From Bacteroidetes bacterium HGW-Bacteroidetes-4 (GTDB lineage Bacteria > Bacteroidota > Bacteroidia > Bacteroidales > SZUA-534): a stretch of DNA of 63,268 nt. The stretch is from assembly GCA_002840905.1 (NCBI GenBank), contig PHDD01000021.1:1-63268 (forward strand), in the 5' to 3' direction. The notes beneath the pieces were generated by a model that was not told where the DNA came from, did no database searches, and saw only the letters and a list, made by a program, of their open reading frames with translations. Below are positions 24,243 to 33,577 of the stretch, piece by piece; positions within the stretch are counted from its first letter, which is position 1; each line of letters begins with the position of its first letter. Made by a program: the position numbers and the translations under genes.

Positions 24243-27200
24243 ATGAACAAACAAATATATTTGGGACAAAGCCCTTTACAAAATCGGGAGCAGAAAATAA
24301 ATGGTGAATTGGTAAAAATAAACGAACAGCGTTTCTACAAAATAAGCAATTACCACCAAATGCCCGACTTTTTTATGACACTGGTCAGTGTCAGCGATCA
24401 GTGGATGTTTATTTCAAGTAACGGTTCCCTAACGGCTGGACGTAAAAACCGGAACAATGCATTGTTTCCTTACTACTGTGTCGACAAAATTCATGATTAC
24501 CACGATATTTCAGGAAGTAAAACAGTGGCCCTGGTTAATAAAAACAACAAAACATATCTTTGGGAACCTTTCTCAAAAAAGCTTACCTGGGTTTACGCTC
24601 TGGAACGGAACCTTTACAAAAGTGTTTTTGGCAATCAACTGATTTTTGAAGAGGTAAATCACGATTTAGAGTTAACCATTCGTTATGAATGGAGTTTTTC
24701 CAATGAATTTGGTTTCGTAAAAAAAACCGAATTTATAAATCGTTCATCCGGTAAGGTAGCAATTGATGTTTTGGATGGTTTAACCAACCTGCTTCCTAAT
24801 GGGTTTGATTATCATTTTCAATTGGAATACAGTAATTTACTTGATGCATACAAAAAAAATGAACGTATTGCCGGAACCACGCTGGGACTTTTTACTTTAA
24901 GTTCAGTTCCGGTCGACAGGGCCGAGCCCAGCGAATCGCTGTTTGCCACAACGGTGTGGAGTACTGGTTTGACAGATGCCAAAGTACTGATTTCTGAAAA
25001 CCAGCTTGAAGCTTTTAAACGAGGCGAATTACTTACCAATGAATACGACATAAGAGCTACACGCGGCGCTTACTTTATAAATGCTCCGGTTGTGCTTGAA
25101 CCTTCCAAAAAACAATCGTGGATACTGGTTGCCGAAATAAATCAGGATACCACCCGGGTTATCAATCTGCAGACTTTGCTTTCGGTCAAACCCGATTTAG
25201 TAAAAACAGTATATAAATCAATTGCTGATGATACCCAAAAACTTAAACAGATTGTAGCCAAAGCCGATGGTTGGCAGTTAACCAACAATGCTTTGGTTTG
25301 TGCCCGGCATTATGCCAATACGCAGTTTAATGTAATGCGGGGTGGTATTTTTATCGATAATTATTCGCTAACCCGTTCTGATTTTAGCGATTACCTGAAA
25401 ACAATCAATACGGTCGTTTTTAAAAAGCAGGAAATCTGGTTACAAAAACTTCCGGAAAAACTTGATTTGGCTGAATTGTTAATGCTTGCCCATGGATCGG
25501 GCAACGGGGATTTGATACGCATTTGCAGCGAATACCTGCCCCTGACCTTTAGCCGTAGGCATGGCGATCCCAGTCGTCCCTGGAACCAATTCTCAATTGA
25601 AGTTGAGAATGCTGATGGCTCCGTAAAATCGGATTATCAGGGTAACTGGCGCGATATTTTTCAGAATTGGGAAGCTTTGGCTGTTTCGTATCCGGGATTT
25701 GTTGAGCAAATGATTGGTCGCTTTGTAAACGCTTCTACAGCCGATGGTTACAATCCCTACCGCATTGCACGCAATGGAATTGACTGGGAGCGTCCCGATC
25801 CCGACGATGCCTGGGCTTTTATTGGTTATTGGGGTGATCACCAGGTAATTTATCTGCAAAAATTATTAGAAATTTCAAACAAATACCATCCCGGCAAACT
25901 GAACGAATTGTTATCGGCCGAAATATTTGCTTATGCCAACGTACCTTATCGGATTAAACCTTATGACAAAATTCTTGAAAATCCGCAAGATACCATTGTT
26001 TTCGATTATCAGGCAGATAAAAAGATCAGCGAATTGGCTCAACAAATGGGCGCCGATGGTAAGTTAGTTTTAGACCAAAACCAGGCAGTTTATAAAGTAA
26101 ATCTGGCTGAAAAAGTTATGGTTTCATTGCTAACCAAACTGAGTAATTTTATTCCTGAAGCTGGTATCTGGCTTAATACGCAACGCCCTGAATGGAACGA
26201 TGCAAACAATGCTTTGGTAGGCAATGGCGTTTCCATGGTAACCTTATATTATTTACGTCGTTCACTAAATTTCTGGAATGAATTACTGCAGCAGCAACCC
26301 GATGCAGAATTCTTATTCTCGGTTGAGGTAAAAACGTATTTTGATGCAGTTTTTACTTTGTTTACAGAAAATCAGGACTTGTTAACTAGTGGTTTTAGTG
26401 ATGCCGATCGTTTGCTGTTCATTAATGAGTTGGGTACAGCAGCTGGCAGGTATCGCGATCAGATTTACCAAAAATCTTTTTCAGGTCAAAAAATATTGCT
26501 TAGTGCCCGTAAACTTGCCGATTTTGCTAAGGTTTGCCTGAAGCATATCGATCATTCTATTGATGCAAACAGGCGCTCAGACGGAATGTATCATGCCTAC
26601 AATCTGCTCCAGTTTACCGACAACGAATTACGAATCAGGCATCTTTACGAGATGCTCGAAGGACAGGTAGCCGTGCTTAGCTCAGGTTATTTGTCGGCCA
26701 TTCAGGCAGCTGATGTTTTGGATGCCCTACGAGCCAGCTCAATGTACCGGCCCGATCAGCAAAGTTATACGCTTTATCCCGACCGAAACCTGCCTCGTTT
26801 CCTCGAAAAGAATCAAATACCTGTTTCTGAAATAAAGAAATCGACCTTATTGGAAAAACTTTTGAGTGATGGAAATCAAAGTATTTTGGTTAAAGACCAG
26901 AATGGCGATATACATTTTAACAGTACTTTCCGCAATGCACAACTATTGTTAGAGGCTCTCGATAAACTCGATAAAACGCCTTACGGAATGCTTCTTAACA
27001 AGGAGCGTCAGCTGATTTTAACTATTTACGAACAACTGTTCGATCACCAGTCGTTTACCGGACGTTCAGGTACCTTTTTTGGTTTCGAGGGACTAGGAAG
27101 TATTTATTGGCACATGGTTTCAAAACTGTTGCTGGCTACCCAGGAAGCATTTTACAGCGGATGGAATCAGGGAGTTGATTCATCGGTATTGACCCGATTA

Positions 27201-27695
27201 AAAACCCATTATAACGAAATAAAAGATGGAATTGGTTTAAATAAATCGCCCCGGCAATACGGAGCTTTTCCTACCGATGCCTATTCGCATACGCCTAAAC
27301 ATGCCGGTGCACAACAACCGGGAATGACCGGGCAGGTTAAAGAAGACCTGTTGGCCCGCTTTGGTGAGTTAGGTGTGCAAATAGTTCAGGGACAAATACA
27401 ATTTGGACTTCCTTTACTCGATCAGCAGGAGTTTTTGTCAGAAAATGCCACATTTGATTATGTTGATTTGAAAGGTGAAACCCTTTCCCTGCCATTGCAA
27501 CAAAATGAATTGGCTTTTACCTGGTGTGGTGTTCCGGTCATCTATAAAAAGTCGAACCGTGATGAAATTAAGGTTCATCTGTCGGCAAACAGAACCAAAG
27601 ATATTGATGGATTAATTCTTAATCGGGAGTTGAGTCAAAAAGTATTTGCCCGTAATGGAGAAATTCAATTTGTAGAGGTTTATTTTAAATGCTGA
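24243..27695 (+). CDS. GH94/GH149/GH161-like beta-glucan phosphorylase
   Basis: A 1150-residue soluble protein with no signal peptide; the ATG at 24243 is chosen over an in-frame TTG at 24234. The N-terminal ~340 residues look like a beta-sandwich. An all-helical (alpha/alpha)6-type region follows (about 380-1000) with RPWNQFSIEV, DPDDAWAFIGYWGDHQ and EWNDANNALVG (Asp653), which resembles the DWND segment around the catalytic Asp of GH94 phosphorylases. It is much longer than typical GH94 (about 800) and fits the 1100-1200 length of beta-1,3-glucan phosphorylases GH149 and GH161. These release glucose-1-phosphate with inorganic phosphate. Placement after GH16, GH3 and a sugar porter supports that role. 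Family assignment is unproven. Confidence 0.6.
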   Translation: MNKQIYLGQSPLQNREQKINGELVKINEQRFYKISNYHQMPDFFMTLVSVSDQWMFISSNGSLTAGRKNRNNALFPYYCVDKIHDYHDISGSKTVALVNKNNKTYLWEPFSKKLTWVYALERNLYKSVFGNQLIFEEVNHDLELTIRYEWSFSNEFGFVKKTEFINRSSGKVAIDVLDGLTNLLPNGFDYHFQLEYSNLLDAYKKNERIAGTTLGLFTLSSVPVDRAEPSESLFATTVWSTGLTDAKVLISENQLEAFKRGELLTNEYDIRATRGAYFINAPVVLEPSKKQSWILVAEINQDTTRVINLQTLLSVKPDLVKTVYKSIADDTQKLKQIVAKADGWQLTNNALVCARHYANTQFNVMRGGIFIDNYSLTRSDFSDYLKTINTVVFKKQEIWLQKLPEKLDLAELLMLAHGSGNGDLIRICSEYLPLTFSRRHGDPSRPWNQFSIEVENADGSVKSDYQGNWRDIFQNWEALAVSYPGFVEQMIGRFVNASTADGYNPYRIARNGIDWERPDPDDAWAFIGYWGDHQVIYLQKLLEISNKYHPGKLNELLSAEIFAYANVPYRIKPYDKILENPQDTIVFDYQADKKISELAQQMGADGKLVLDQNQAVYKVNLAEKVMVSLLTKLSNFIPEAGIWLNTQRPEWNDANNALVGNGVSMVTLYYLRRSLNFWNELLQQQPDAEFLFSVEVKTYFDAVFTLFTENQDLLTSGFSDADRLLFINELGTAAGRYRDQIYQKSFSGQKILLSARKLADFAKVCLKHIDHSIDANRRSDGMYHAYNLLQFTDNELRIRHLYEMLEGQVAVLSSGYLSAIQAADVLDALRASSMYRPDQQSYTLYPDRNLPRFLEKNQIPVSEIKKSTLLEKLLSDGNQSILVKDQNGDIHFNSTFRNAQLLLEALDKLDKTPYGMLLNKERQLILTIYEQLFDHQSFTGRSGTFFGFEGLGSIYWHMVSKLLLATQEAFYSGWNQGVDSSVLTRLKTHYNEIKDGIGLNKSPRQYGAFPTDAYSHTPKHAGAQQPGMTGQVKEDLLARFGELGVQIVQGQIQFGLPLLDQQEFLSENATFDYVDLKGETLSLPLQQNELAFTWCGVPVIYKKSNRDEIKVHLSANRTKDIDGLILNRELSQKVFARNGEIQFVEVYFKC

Positions 27696-27782
27696 CGCCG
27701 TACTAAGCTTTTAAAAGGATAAATGCAATTATCATATAGCGATAAAAGCTATTTACACTATTGCCGGATTAATCAGTCTGTT

Positions 27783-29441
27783 ATGAAAATTAAAATATTT
27801 TTTTGGTCTATCTTGTTTGTAGTTGCTTTTTCGTTTTGCGGAAATTCGCAGGTAGTTATACGCGACACCGTGATACAATGGCAACACCATTCGTTTGAGT
27901 TAAATGCAGACCATGGTTTAAAAAGCTATTCAACCAACGATGAGGATATACAACAAGTGCAATTTAACGGAAAAGTAATTGAAAACGAATTAATTCGTTT
28001 GGTACTTGTTCCAGAATACGGTGGGCGTGTACTATCGTTTGTTTATAAACCAACCGGCCATGAAAACTTGTATCAGAGTGCTTGCGGTTCACCTTATGGA
28101 ATCAATGAAGGAAACTTTTATTACAATTGGTTAATGGTTTGGGGAGGTATTTTTCCAACATTTCCTGAACCGGAACACGGCAAAACCTGGTTACTTTCCT
28201 GGGATTATAATGTCCTAAAAAATACGCCCGACACTGTAAGTATCAGCATGGACTACACCGATACCTCCCGTTTCTCCGGAGCACCCGGAAAATTCAATAA
28301 CGGTATCACCGGATTAACCTGTCAGGTTAAGGTAAGCGTTTATAAAGGTTCTTCAGCCTGGGATTTCGAGGTGAAATTGCTTAATAACAAAGACCAATCG
28401 GTAAATTATGAATACTGGACCTGTACCACCTTAACTCCGGGTTCGGAACCGGGTGAAACAGCAAGCCCGTTAAGCTCTGAAATGGTTGTTCCTGTTGAAC
28501 AATACCGTGCCGATTGGAGTCCGGACAGTTGGATTGGCTCCTACGGTAGCCTATACGATTTTTCACGAATAAACCAGCTGCATGAGTGGAATGATATGGG
28601 AATTGCTTATGCTCACAATTTAAACAGTAATTTTTGGGGAGTTATTAACCACGAAAACAACGAAGGAGTTTTCCGTATCGCTGAAAATATTGAAACTCCT
28701 GGCATGAAATTTTGGACCTGGGGAAAAAACAACGTCGATAACAATATGTTCGATTTTAGTAACGGGGGCGCCGATAATTACATTGAATTATGGGCCGGAG
28801 TTTCCGGATCGTTCTTTAGCGATGCCGCCATTTTGGCAAATGCTTCAAAAAGCTGGAAAGAAACCTATTCGCCTACGGTTGGAATGAATTCCGTTTTAGC
28901 CATGAATTCACTGGGAGCCGTTAATATTATCTGGAAGCAGGAAAGCTGGCAATTGGGTTACGAATTAAATGTTTATCAGCCATTTAATGAATACCGCATG
29001 GTATTGTTTTTTGATGATGAAACAAAGTTAGAGCTTGCTAATAAAACACTAAGCAATAATTTGCTGGGTAATACTGAACTTTTTACTGTTGCCACCAATG
29101 CCATTGAACCCGGTCAGCATCTGGCCCGCTTCAAAATGTACAACAGTCAGAACGATTTGGTACTGGAAGCCTCAAAAGAAATCAATATCTATCCGCTGAC
29201 ACTTGCCGAAAAACAAAACTTGAATTATAAGGTCAAAAATCAGGGCGATAAAACCATAGAGCTTGAACTATTTGATGGTATGGCTTATGAAGTTCGGGTA
29301 TATAATGCTACAGGCCGTTTGGTAGCACAAAAAGTTACAACCGATAGTCGGTTACAAATACAATTACCACAGAACGGTATGTATATAATTCAGCTTATTA
29401 CAAATGGTGAGCAAAGAACCAGCAAAATACTGGTTTTCTAA
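27783..29441 (+). CDS. DUF5107-like secreted protein with T9SS sorting domain
   Basis: A 552-residue protein from the Met at 27783, where a good signal peptide starts; a Met 20 residues earlier is unlikely. The N-terminal part (about 30-330) has the galactose-mutarotase-like beta-supersandwich outline of DUF5107 proteins: RLVLVPEYGGRVLSFVYKP, WWG-type aromatic strands and GSYGSLYDFSRINQLHEWNDMG. The last ~70 residues form a type A T9SS signal with YNATGRLVAQ and GMYIIQLITNG and a final KILVF. It is probably secreted across the outer membrane. It may act on or bind sugar anomers, but no catalytic residues can be assigned. It is the last gene of the locus, before a terminator. Confidence 0.65.
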   Translation: MKIKIFFWSILFVVAFSFCGNSQVVIRDTVIQWQHHSFELNADHGLKSYSTNDEDIQQVQFNGKVIENELIRLVLVPEYGGRVLSFVYKPTGHENLYQSACGSPYGINEGNFYYNWLMVWGGIFPTFPEPEHGKTWLLSWDYNVLKNTPDTVSISMDYTDTSRFSGAPGKFNNGITGLTCQVKVSVYKGSSAWDFEVKLLNNKDQSVNYEYWTCTTLTPGSEPGETASPLSSEMVVPVEQYRADWSPDSWIGSYGSLYDFSRINQLHEWNDMGIAYAHNLNSNFWGVINHENNEGVFRIAENIETPGMKFWTWGKNNVDNNMFDFSNGGADNYIELWAGVSGSFFSDAAILANASKSWKETYSPTVGMNSVLAMNSLGAVNIIWKQESWQLGYELNVYQPFNEYRMVLFFDDETKLELANKTLSNNLLGNTELFTVATNAIEPGQHLARFKMYNSQNDLVLEASKEINIYPLTLAEKQNLNYKVKNQGDKTIELELFDGMAYEVRVYNATGRLVAQKVTTDSRLQIQLPQNGMYIIQLITNGEQRTSKILVF

Positions 29442-29478
29442 AAGTAAGGCTTCGTAAACTTTTGGAAAAGAACTGATG

Positions 29479-29511
29479 AAAGGTTGCGATGAATATACTA
29501 TAACCTTTTTT
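29479..29511. terminator. Terminator between the locus and its regulator
   Basis: A 7-bp stem AAAGGTT/AACCTTT (29479-29485 and 29502-29508) with a 16-nt loop and a T run. It lies in the 68-bp gap between the plus-strand locus and the convergent regulator gene. Confidence 0.55.
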
Positions 29512-32425
29512 ATATTTCCATTATGTAATCAACCAAATTGGCTTCGCGGTCCAAATCAAGTTTTTTGCGCAGTCGGTAGCGACTTATTTCCAATCCGCGA
29601 ATGGAAACATTGAGCAGCGGAGCAATTTCTTTGGTGCTCAGGTTCATCCGCAGGTAAGCGCAAAGTCGTAAATCCTTGGGAGTTAAATTCGGATGTTTTT
29701 CTTTTATCCGGTTAATAAAATCCTGATGTACCCTATCAAAGTATTTATCGAATAATTTCAGGTTTTGATCGTTGGTAATGTCTTTATCAATCTTTTTAAT
29801 TAAGCCTTTTATGTCTTCTTTTACATAGTTGCTTTGGGCTTTGTCAGAAACCGACAAGAGTTCTTTTTTAACGTTGTTTAACAGTTTGTTTTTTTGAATA
29901 AGGTTCATGGTTGAGTTGGCCAGTTCAATGTTTTTAAGCCGCATTTCGCTTTTCATTTTTTCCTGTTCCAATTGCTCAATTTTTTGTTCTGATATTTTTA
30001 CTTCTTTTTTAAAGGCTTTCTCTTTCGAAACGTATTTCTCCGATTCAATTTTTCGGGTTTTTTCTATCTTATGTTTGTAATAAAACAGGTTAAAAAATAC
30101 TATCGATAAAAAAGTAATGGCATAAATAAAGTAAGCCAGTTTGGAACGGAAAAAAGGGGGTTTTATAACAAAGTGGAAACTTCGCACTTCGCTTTCGTTG
30201 TTGTAGATGTTCAGGGCCTTAACCTCAAAAGTATAAGAACCTTCGTGCAGGTTGGTGTATTCTTTAAAGGTAGTATTCGACCATTCCGACCAAACATCGT
30301 CGAAACCAATTAAACGAAAAGCATGTTGGGTTTTACCTGCGGCTTCGTAAAAAGGTGTGTAAAACGAAAAAGTAATGGAATTGTATTTAAAAGGAATTTC
30401 AGCCTCCGTTTTATCAAGTTCCAGTTTAAGTTCCAGTGGAAACAATTCTTTCGGATTGTTTACCTGGTTTCGGGTTTTGATACTAACAGCGCTCAGGTAA
30501 GTTGCATAAGGCTTATCAAAATTCTTATTGTTGTTTACACTGTAGTGTAATAAGCCTTGCTGACTACCAATTAACGTATTTGTGGCATTATAGGTATAAA
30601 TATTTTCGAATGAGCTACGCAGAAAAAGATTGTGAATACGGCAAAAGGGTTTGGTAATTTTATTGTAAGTTCCGTCTTCGAGTTTGCGTAAAACACCCAA
30701 TTGCGTTTCGGTAAAAAACCATAAATCGCCGTTGGTATCGCTTATTATTTTAGTAATTCCGTTAATACCTTCAAGCAGTGCAGAATATTTTTGATTTACC
30801 CTGAATACATCCAAATCGGGCAGGTATTCATAAATGGAATCCTGAGCCAGAAAATACAAATGATTTTCGATGGGAACCAGCAGGTAGGGGAGTGCCGGTA
30901 GTCCGTTGCTCTGGTTGTAGTGAACTGAATTGACGGTGTTTTTTGCATCGTTGCTCAGTTGAATTTTATAAACACCCTTCAATCCATGGTTTACCCATAA
31001 ATTGTTTAAGCCATCAAAAGCAATATCTTTACTTGATTCGTTAAAATTGGTAATTAATCCGGTGCTTTCCCATTGCCTGGATACCGGATTTTTCTCGTAG
31101 CGGTTCAAACCATTATAAGTCCCTCCAACAAGCAGGTTCGCATTCCAGGGAACCCGTTGATAATTCCAGCCGCCCATATTTGTTGATATTAATTGGGCTT
31201 TTGTTCCATTTATCAGGAATGTTCCCAGATTATGGCCACAAAAAAGCTGATTTTCTATCTCGAAAAGGCTCCAGACCTGTCCCTGTGTTCCTTCAATTTT
31301 AGTAAATCCCGACGTTAAAAGATGGCTGTTGGTTATTTGTTGGAGCGGTTTTACAAAAAGTCCCTGATTGGTTCCAACATAAAGATTGTTTTTGTGAATT
31401 AATGAAGTATATGAAGTTTCAATCTGGTAACTATAATCAATTATGGTTAGCGGGGAGTTTACTTCAAGCATATCAATGCCATTATCGAGGCCCAGCCAAA
31501 GGTTCTGATTGTTATCGTAAAATAGACTCAATACGGTATTGTTTTGCAAACCACGCAAGCGGTTTAATTTCAATATTATTTCGTCGTTTAAATTAATAAT
31601 ATAAACACCATCCTGAATGGTACCAATGGCAATTTGTTCTTCATTCAGCTGTTTGCCGGTATAAATTTGGTTTTTAATTAAATGGGCATTAATTTTCGAT
31701 TTCCAGGGTTTAATTCCTTTTTTATCGAGTAAAAATACTCCCTGATTGGTAGAACCCAGTACAAGTTGTTTATCGGAACTTTGCATCATAAAACTAATTT
31801 CATGATCTACAAAGAAAGTGTCGTGAAGCAGGTACGGTACCAACTTATAATCATTCAGAGTATAAAGTCCGAATTCTTTATCAACCACAAAAATTGTATT
31901 GTTTATTTGATACGAAAACCCAAATTGCGATTTGGGTTCAAGCACCTGAATCTGGTTTTCGTCAACAATAAAAATATGTGTGTATGATTGAAATACAATG
32001 CCCATATCGGATTTGAAAATACGCCATATTTCGCCACAGTCGGCAGTACTTTCAGGCAATAAAGTTAAAAGCGATGTGTATTGTAATTCGCCTTTCGAGT
32101 TCCGCTGGTAATAACCAAATTCATTGAAACCTCCGGCATAAATTTTTCCATCGATGTAGTTTGCCGAGCGTATGATGGAATTGTTGGGTAATGGGTAAAT
32201 GCTCCAGGAGCTTCCGTTGTAAACCAACAACCCATTATTGTTACCAAAATACATAATGCCCTTGTCATCCTGGGTAATACACCAGTTTTGGGTTTCGGCA
32301 TTGTATTGTTCCCGGGTGTGATTGGTAATAAAGGGCAAACCAATATTTTTAATCTGAGCTGTTGTGTCCAATACTTGAAACAAAACAAAACCCAAAATAA
32401 TACCATGTATAATTTTAAATTTCAA
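29510..32425 (-). CDS. Propeller/Y_Y_Y sensor-regulator with LuxR-type HTH
   Basis: A 971-residue membrane regulator: signal peptide (ending TTAQ), two seven-bladed-type propeller segments (about 30-690), a Y_Y_Y domain (about 700-770), one transmembrane helix (about 775-795), a coiled coil rich in Lys/Glu (about 800-870) and a C-terminal HTH of LuxR type with LTPKDLRLCAYLRMN and STKEIAPLLNVSIRGLE. It lacks kinase and receiver domains, so signal passes directly from periplasm to DNA binding. It lies convergent to the glucan locus and is the best candidate for its activator, sensing oligosaccharides. The frame has no ATG near the signal peptide; TTG at 32425 is the apparent start. Confidence 0.85.
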   Translation of the reverse strand: MKFKIIHGIILGFVLFQVLDTTAQIKNIGLPFITNHTREQYNAETQNWCITQDDKGIMYFGNNNGLLVYNGSSWSIYPLPNNSIIRSANYIDGKIYAGGFNEFGYYQRNSKGELQYTSLLTLLPESTADCGEIWRIFKSDMGIVFQSYTHIFIVDENQIQVLEPKSQFGFSYQINNTIFVVDKEFGLYTLNDYKLVPYLLHDTFFVDHEISFMMQSSDKQLVLGSTNQGVFLLDKKGIKPWKSKINAHLIKNQIYTGKQLNEEQIAIGTIQDGVYIINLNDEIILKLNRLRGLQNNTVLSLFYDNNQNLWLGLDNGIDMLEVNSPLTIIDYSYQIETSYTSLIHKNNLYVGTNQGLFVKPLQQITNSHLLTSGFTKIEGTQGQVWSLFEIENQLFCGHNLGTFLINGTKAQLISTNMGGWNYQRVPWNANLLVGGTYNGLNRYEKNPVSRQWESTGLITNFNESSKDIAFDGLNNLWVNHGLKGVYKIQLSNDAKNTVNSVHYNQSNGLPALPYLLVPIENHLYFLAQDSIYEYLPDLDVFRVNQKYSALLEGINGITKIISDTNGDLWFFTETQLGVLRKLEDGTYNKITKPFCRIHNLFLRSSFENIYTYNATNTLIGSQQGLLHYSVNNNKNFDKPYATYLSAVSIKTRNQVNNPKELFPLELKLELDKTEAEIPFKYNSITFSFYTPFYEAAGKTQHAFRLIGFDDVWSEWSNTTFKEYTNLHEGSYTFEVKALNIYNNESEVRSFHFVIKPPFFRSKLAYFIYAITFLSIVFFNLFYYKHKIEKTRKIESEKYVSKEKAFKKEVKISEQKIEQLEQEKMKSEMRLKNIELANSTMNLIQKNKLLNNVKKELLSVSDKAQSNYVKEDIKGLIKKIDKDITNDQNLKLFDKYFDRVHQDFINRIKEKHPNLTPKDLRLCAYLRMNLSTKEIAPLLNVSIRGLEISRYRLRKKLDLDREANLVDYIMEI

Positions 32426-32455
32426 GACTTTTGTTGAGTTATATTGATTTCCCTA

Positions 32456-32483
32456 TTTGCGTTAGGTGTTTTTTTTACGCAAA
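32456..32483. promoter_or_regulatory. Inverted repeat upstream of the regulator gene
   Basis: TTTGCGT (32456-32462) and ACGCAAA (32477-32483) form a 7-bp inverted repeat with a 14-nt spacer, 31 bp upstream of the regulator's TTG start. The spacing could suit a dimeric activator. No match elsewhere was checked. Confidence 0.35.
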
Positions 32484-32554
32484 AAAAGTAAAAAATGAAA
32501 TTTTATCATTGAACTTTAGATTTTTTATTCAATGATTAAGTAACAGTTATTGGT

Positions 32555-32953
32555 TTATAGTTTTTCAATAAGCCAATCGGGCCGGTAAAGATTTTTATGT
32601 TCACCGTATTCAAAGGCAATTTCTTTTCCGGTTATTTTGTAGGTACATTTTTCGCCATAAATTCTCGAAAAATAGATGTGCGATTCTTCACCCTCTTCGC
32701 TAACCATAATTAAGTGAGCCAGGTTTTTATTCTTAATATCTGATAGGTTCCGGTGGCAAATGGGGCATGAGAACGTTACTTTATTTCCTTCAACTATGGT
32801 AAAATCTTCACTGAACGAAGAGGTGTAATCGCCTAAATCGCCTTTTAACATTACGATACCTTTAAGGCCTGTACGTGTTTTTCCTGATAAGATAATCAGT
32901 GAATTAATGTTAAGGCTGTTCCGGCATTTGGGGCATAGATACTTTGTCTTCAT
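32555..32953 (-). CDS. Zinc-ribbon protein, paralog 1
   Basis: A 132-residue protein from the Met at 32953, which directly precedes the first CPKC; a longer frame adds an unlikely leader. Two CxxC pairs (CPKC at about 7-10 and CPIC at about 63-66) frame a beta-rich segment with KGIVML and DFTIVEG, forming a zinc ribbon. The C-terminal half has EEGEESHIYFSRIYGEKCTYKI and YGEHKNLYRPDW. It aligns along its whole length with the next gene (33070-33468), about half the residues matching by eye. No known function; a sensor or RNA/protein-binding role is possible. Confidence 0.65.
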   Translation of the reverse strand: MKTKYLCPKCRNSLNINSLIILSGKTRTGLKGIVMLKGDLGDYTSSFSEDFTIVEGNKVTFSCPICHRNLSDIKNKNLAHLIMVSEEGEESHIYFSRIYGEKCTYKITGKEIAFEYGEHKNLYRPDWLIEKL

Positions 32954-33069
32954 TTTATTATGTTTTAGGTTTAGTTTTAGTGGGTAAAAAGTACAAAAAG
33001 AATCTGTTCCAGCCAATACCTCTGGTAAATCTTATAAAAACAGTCTATTCTCAGGTCTCTGCAAAGCGG

Positions 33070-33468
33070 CTAAAACCATAGAAACCAGTCAGGATCAGTG
33101 TATCGGTTCAGGTGTTCGCCATACCTTTCGGTAACTTCTTTTTCTTCGATTTTGCAGGTGCATTTCTCACCATAAATCTGCGAAAAGATGATGTAACACT
33201 CTTTTCCTTCTTCATTTATCATGATAAATTTTGCCAGGTTTTGGTTTTTAGAATGGCTTAAACTGTGATGACAAATTGGGCAAAGCATTTTTACCTTATC
33301 GCCTTCCATTATAGTAAAATCGGAACTAAATTTACTCTCATAGTTCCCTAAAGTAGTGTGTAACATAACAATGCCTTTTTGTCCAAGGTCATTTTTTGCA
33401 ATCAGCACAATGTCATCGTTTACATTAATGCTGTTTCGGCATTCGGGACAAATAAATGTTGATTCCAT
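33070..33468 (-). CDS. Zinc-ribbon protein, paralog 2
   Basis: A 132-residue protein from the Met at 33468; the upstream extension would run into the YccF gene and reads as a shadow. Like its neighbour it has CPEC (about 7-10) and CPIC (about 63-66), the KGIVML and DFTIMEG strands, IYGEKCTCKI with two extra Cys, and YGEHLNRY-x-DPDW at the C-terminus. The tandem pair looks like a recent duplication kept in the same orientation 116 bp apart. Function unknown. It is probably read with the YccF gene upstream. Confidence 0.65.
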   Translation of the reverse strand: MESTFICPECRNSINVNDDIVLIAKNDLGQKGIVMLHTTLGNYESKFSSDFTIMEGDKVKMLCPICHHSLSHSKNQNLAKFIMINEEGKECYIIFSQIYGEKCTCKIEEKEVTERYGEHLNRYTDPDWFLWF

Positions 33469-33577
33469 TGCTTTATTGTTTAAAGGTTTACAAAATTTAA
33501 AAGCACAGTAAGTTACAAAAAAAAGCACGAAAGTCAATAGTTTGATCCGTGCCTGAAAACTGTGTTTTTTGGTTAGC

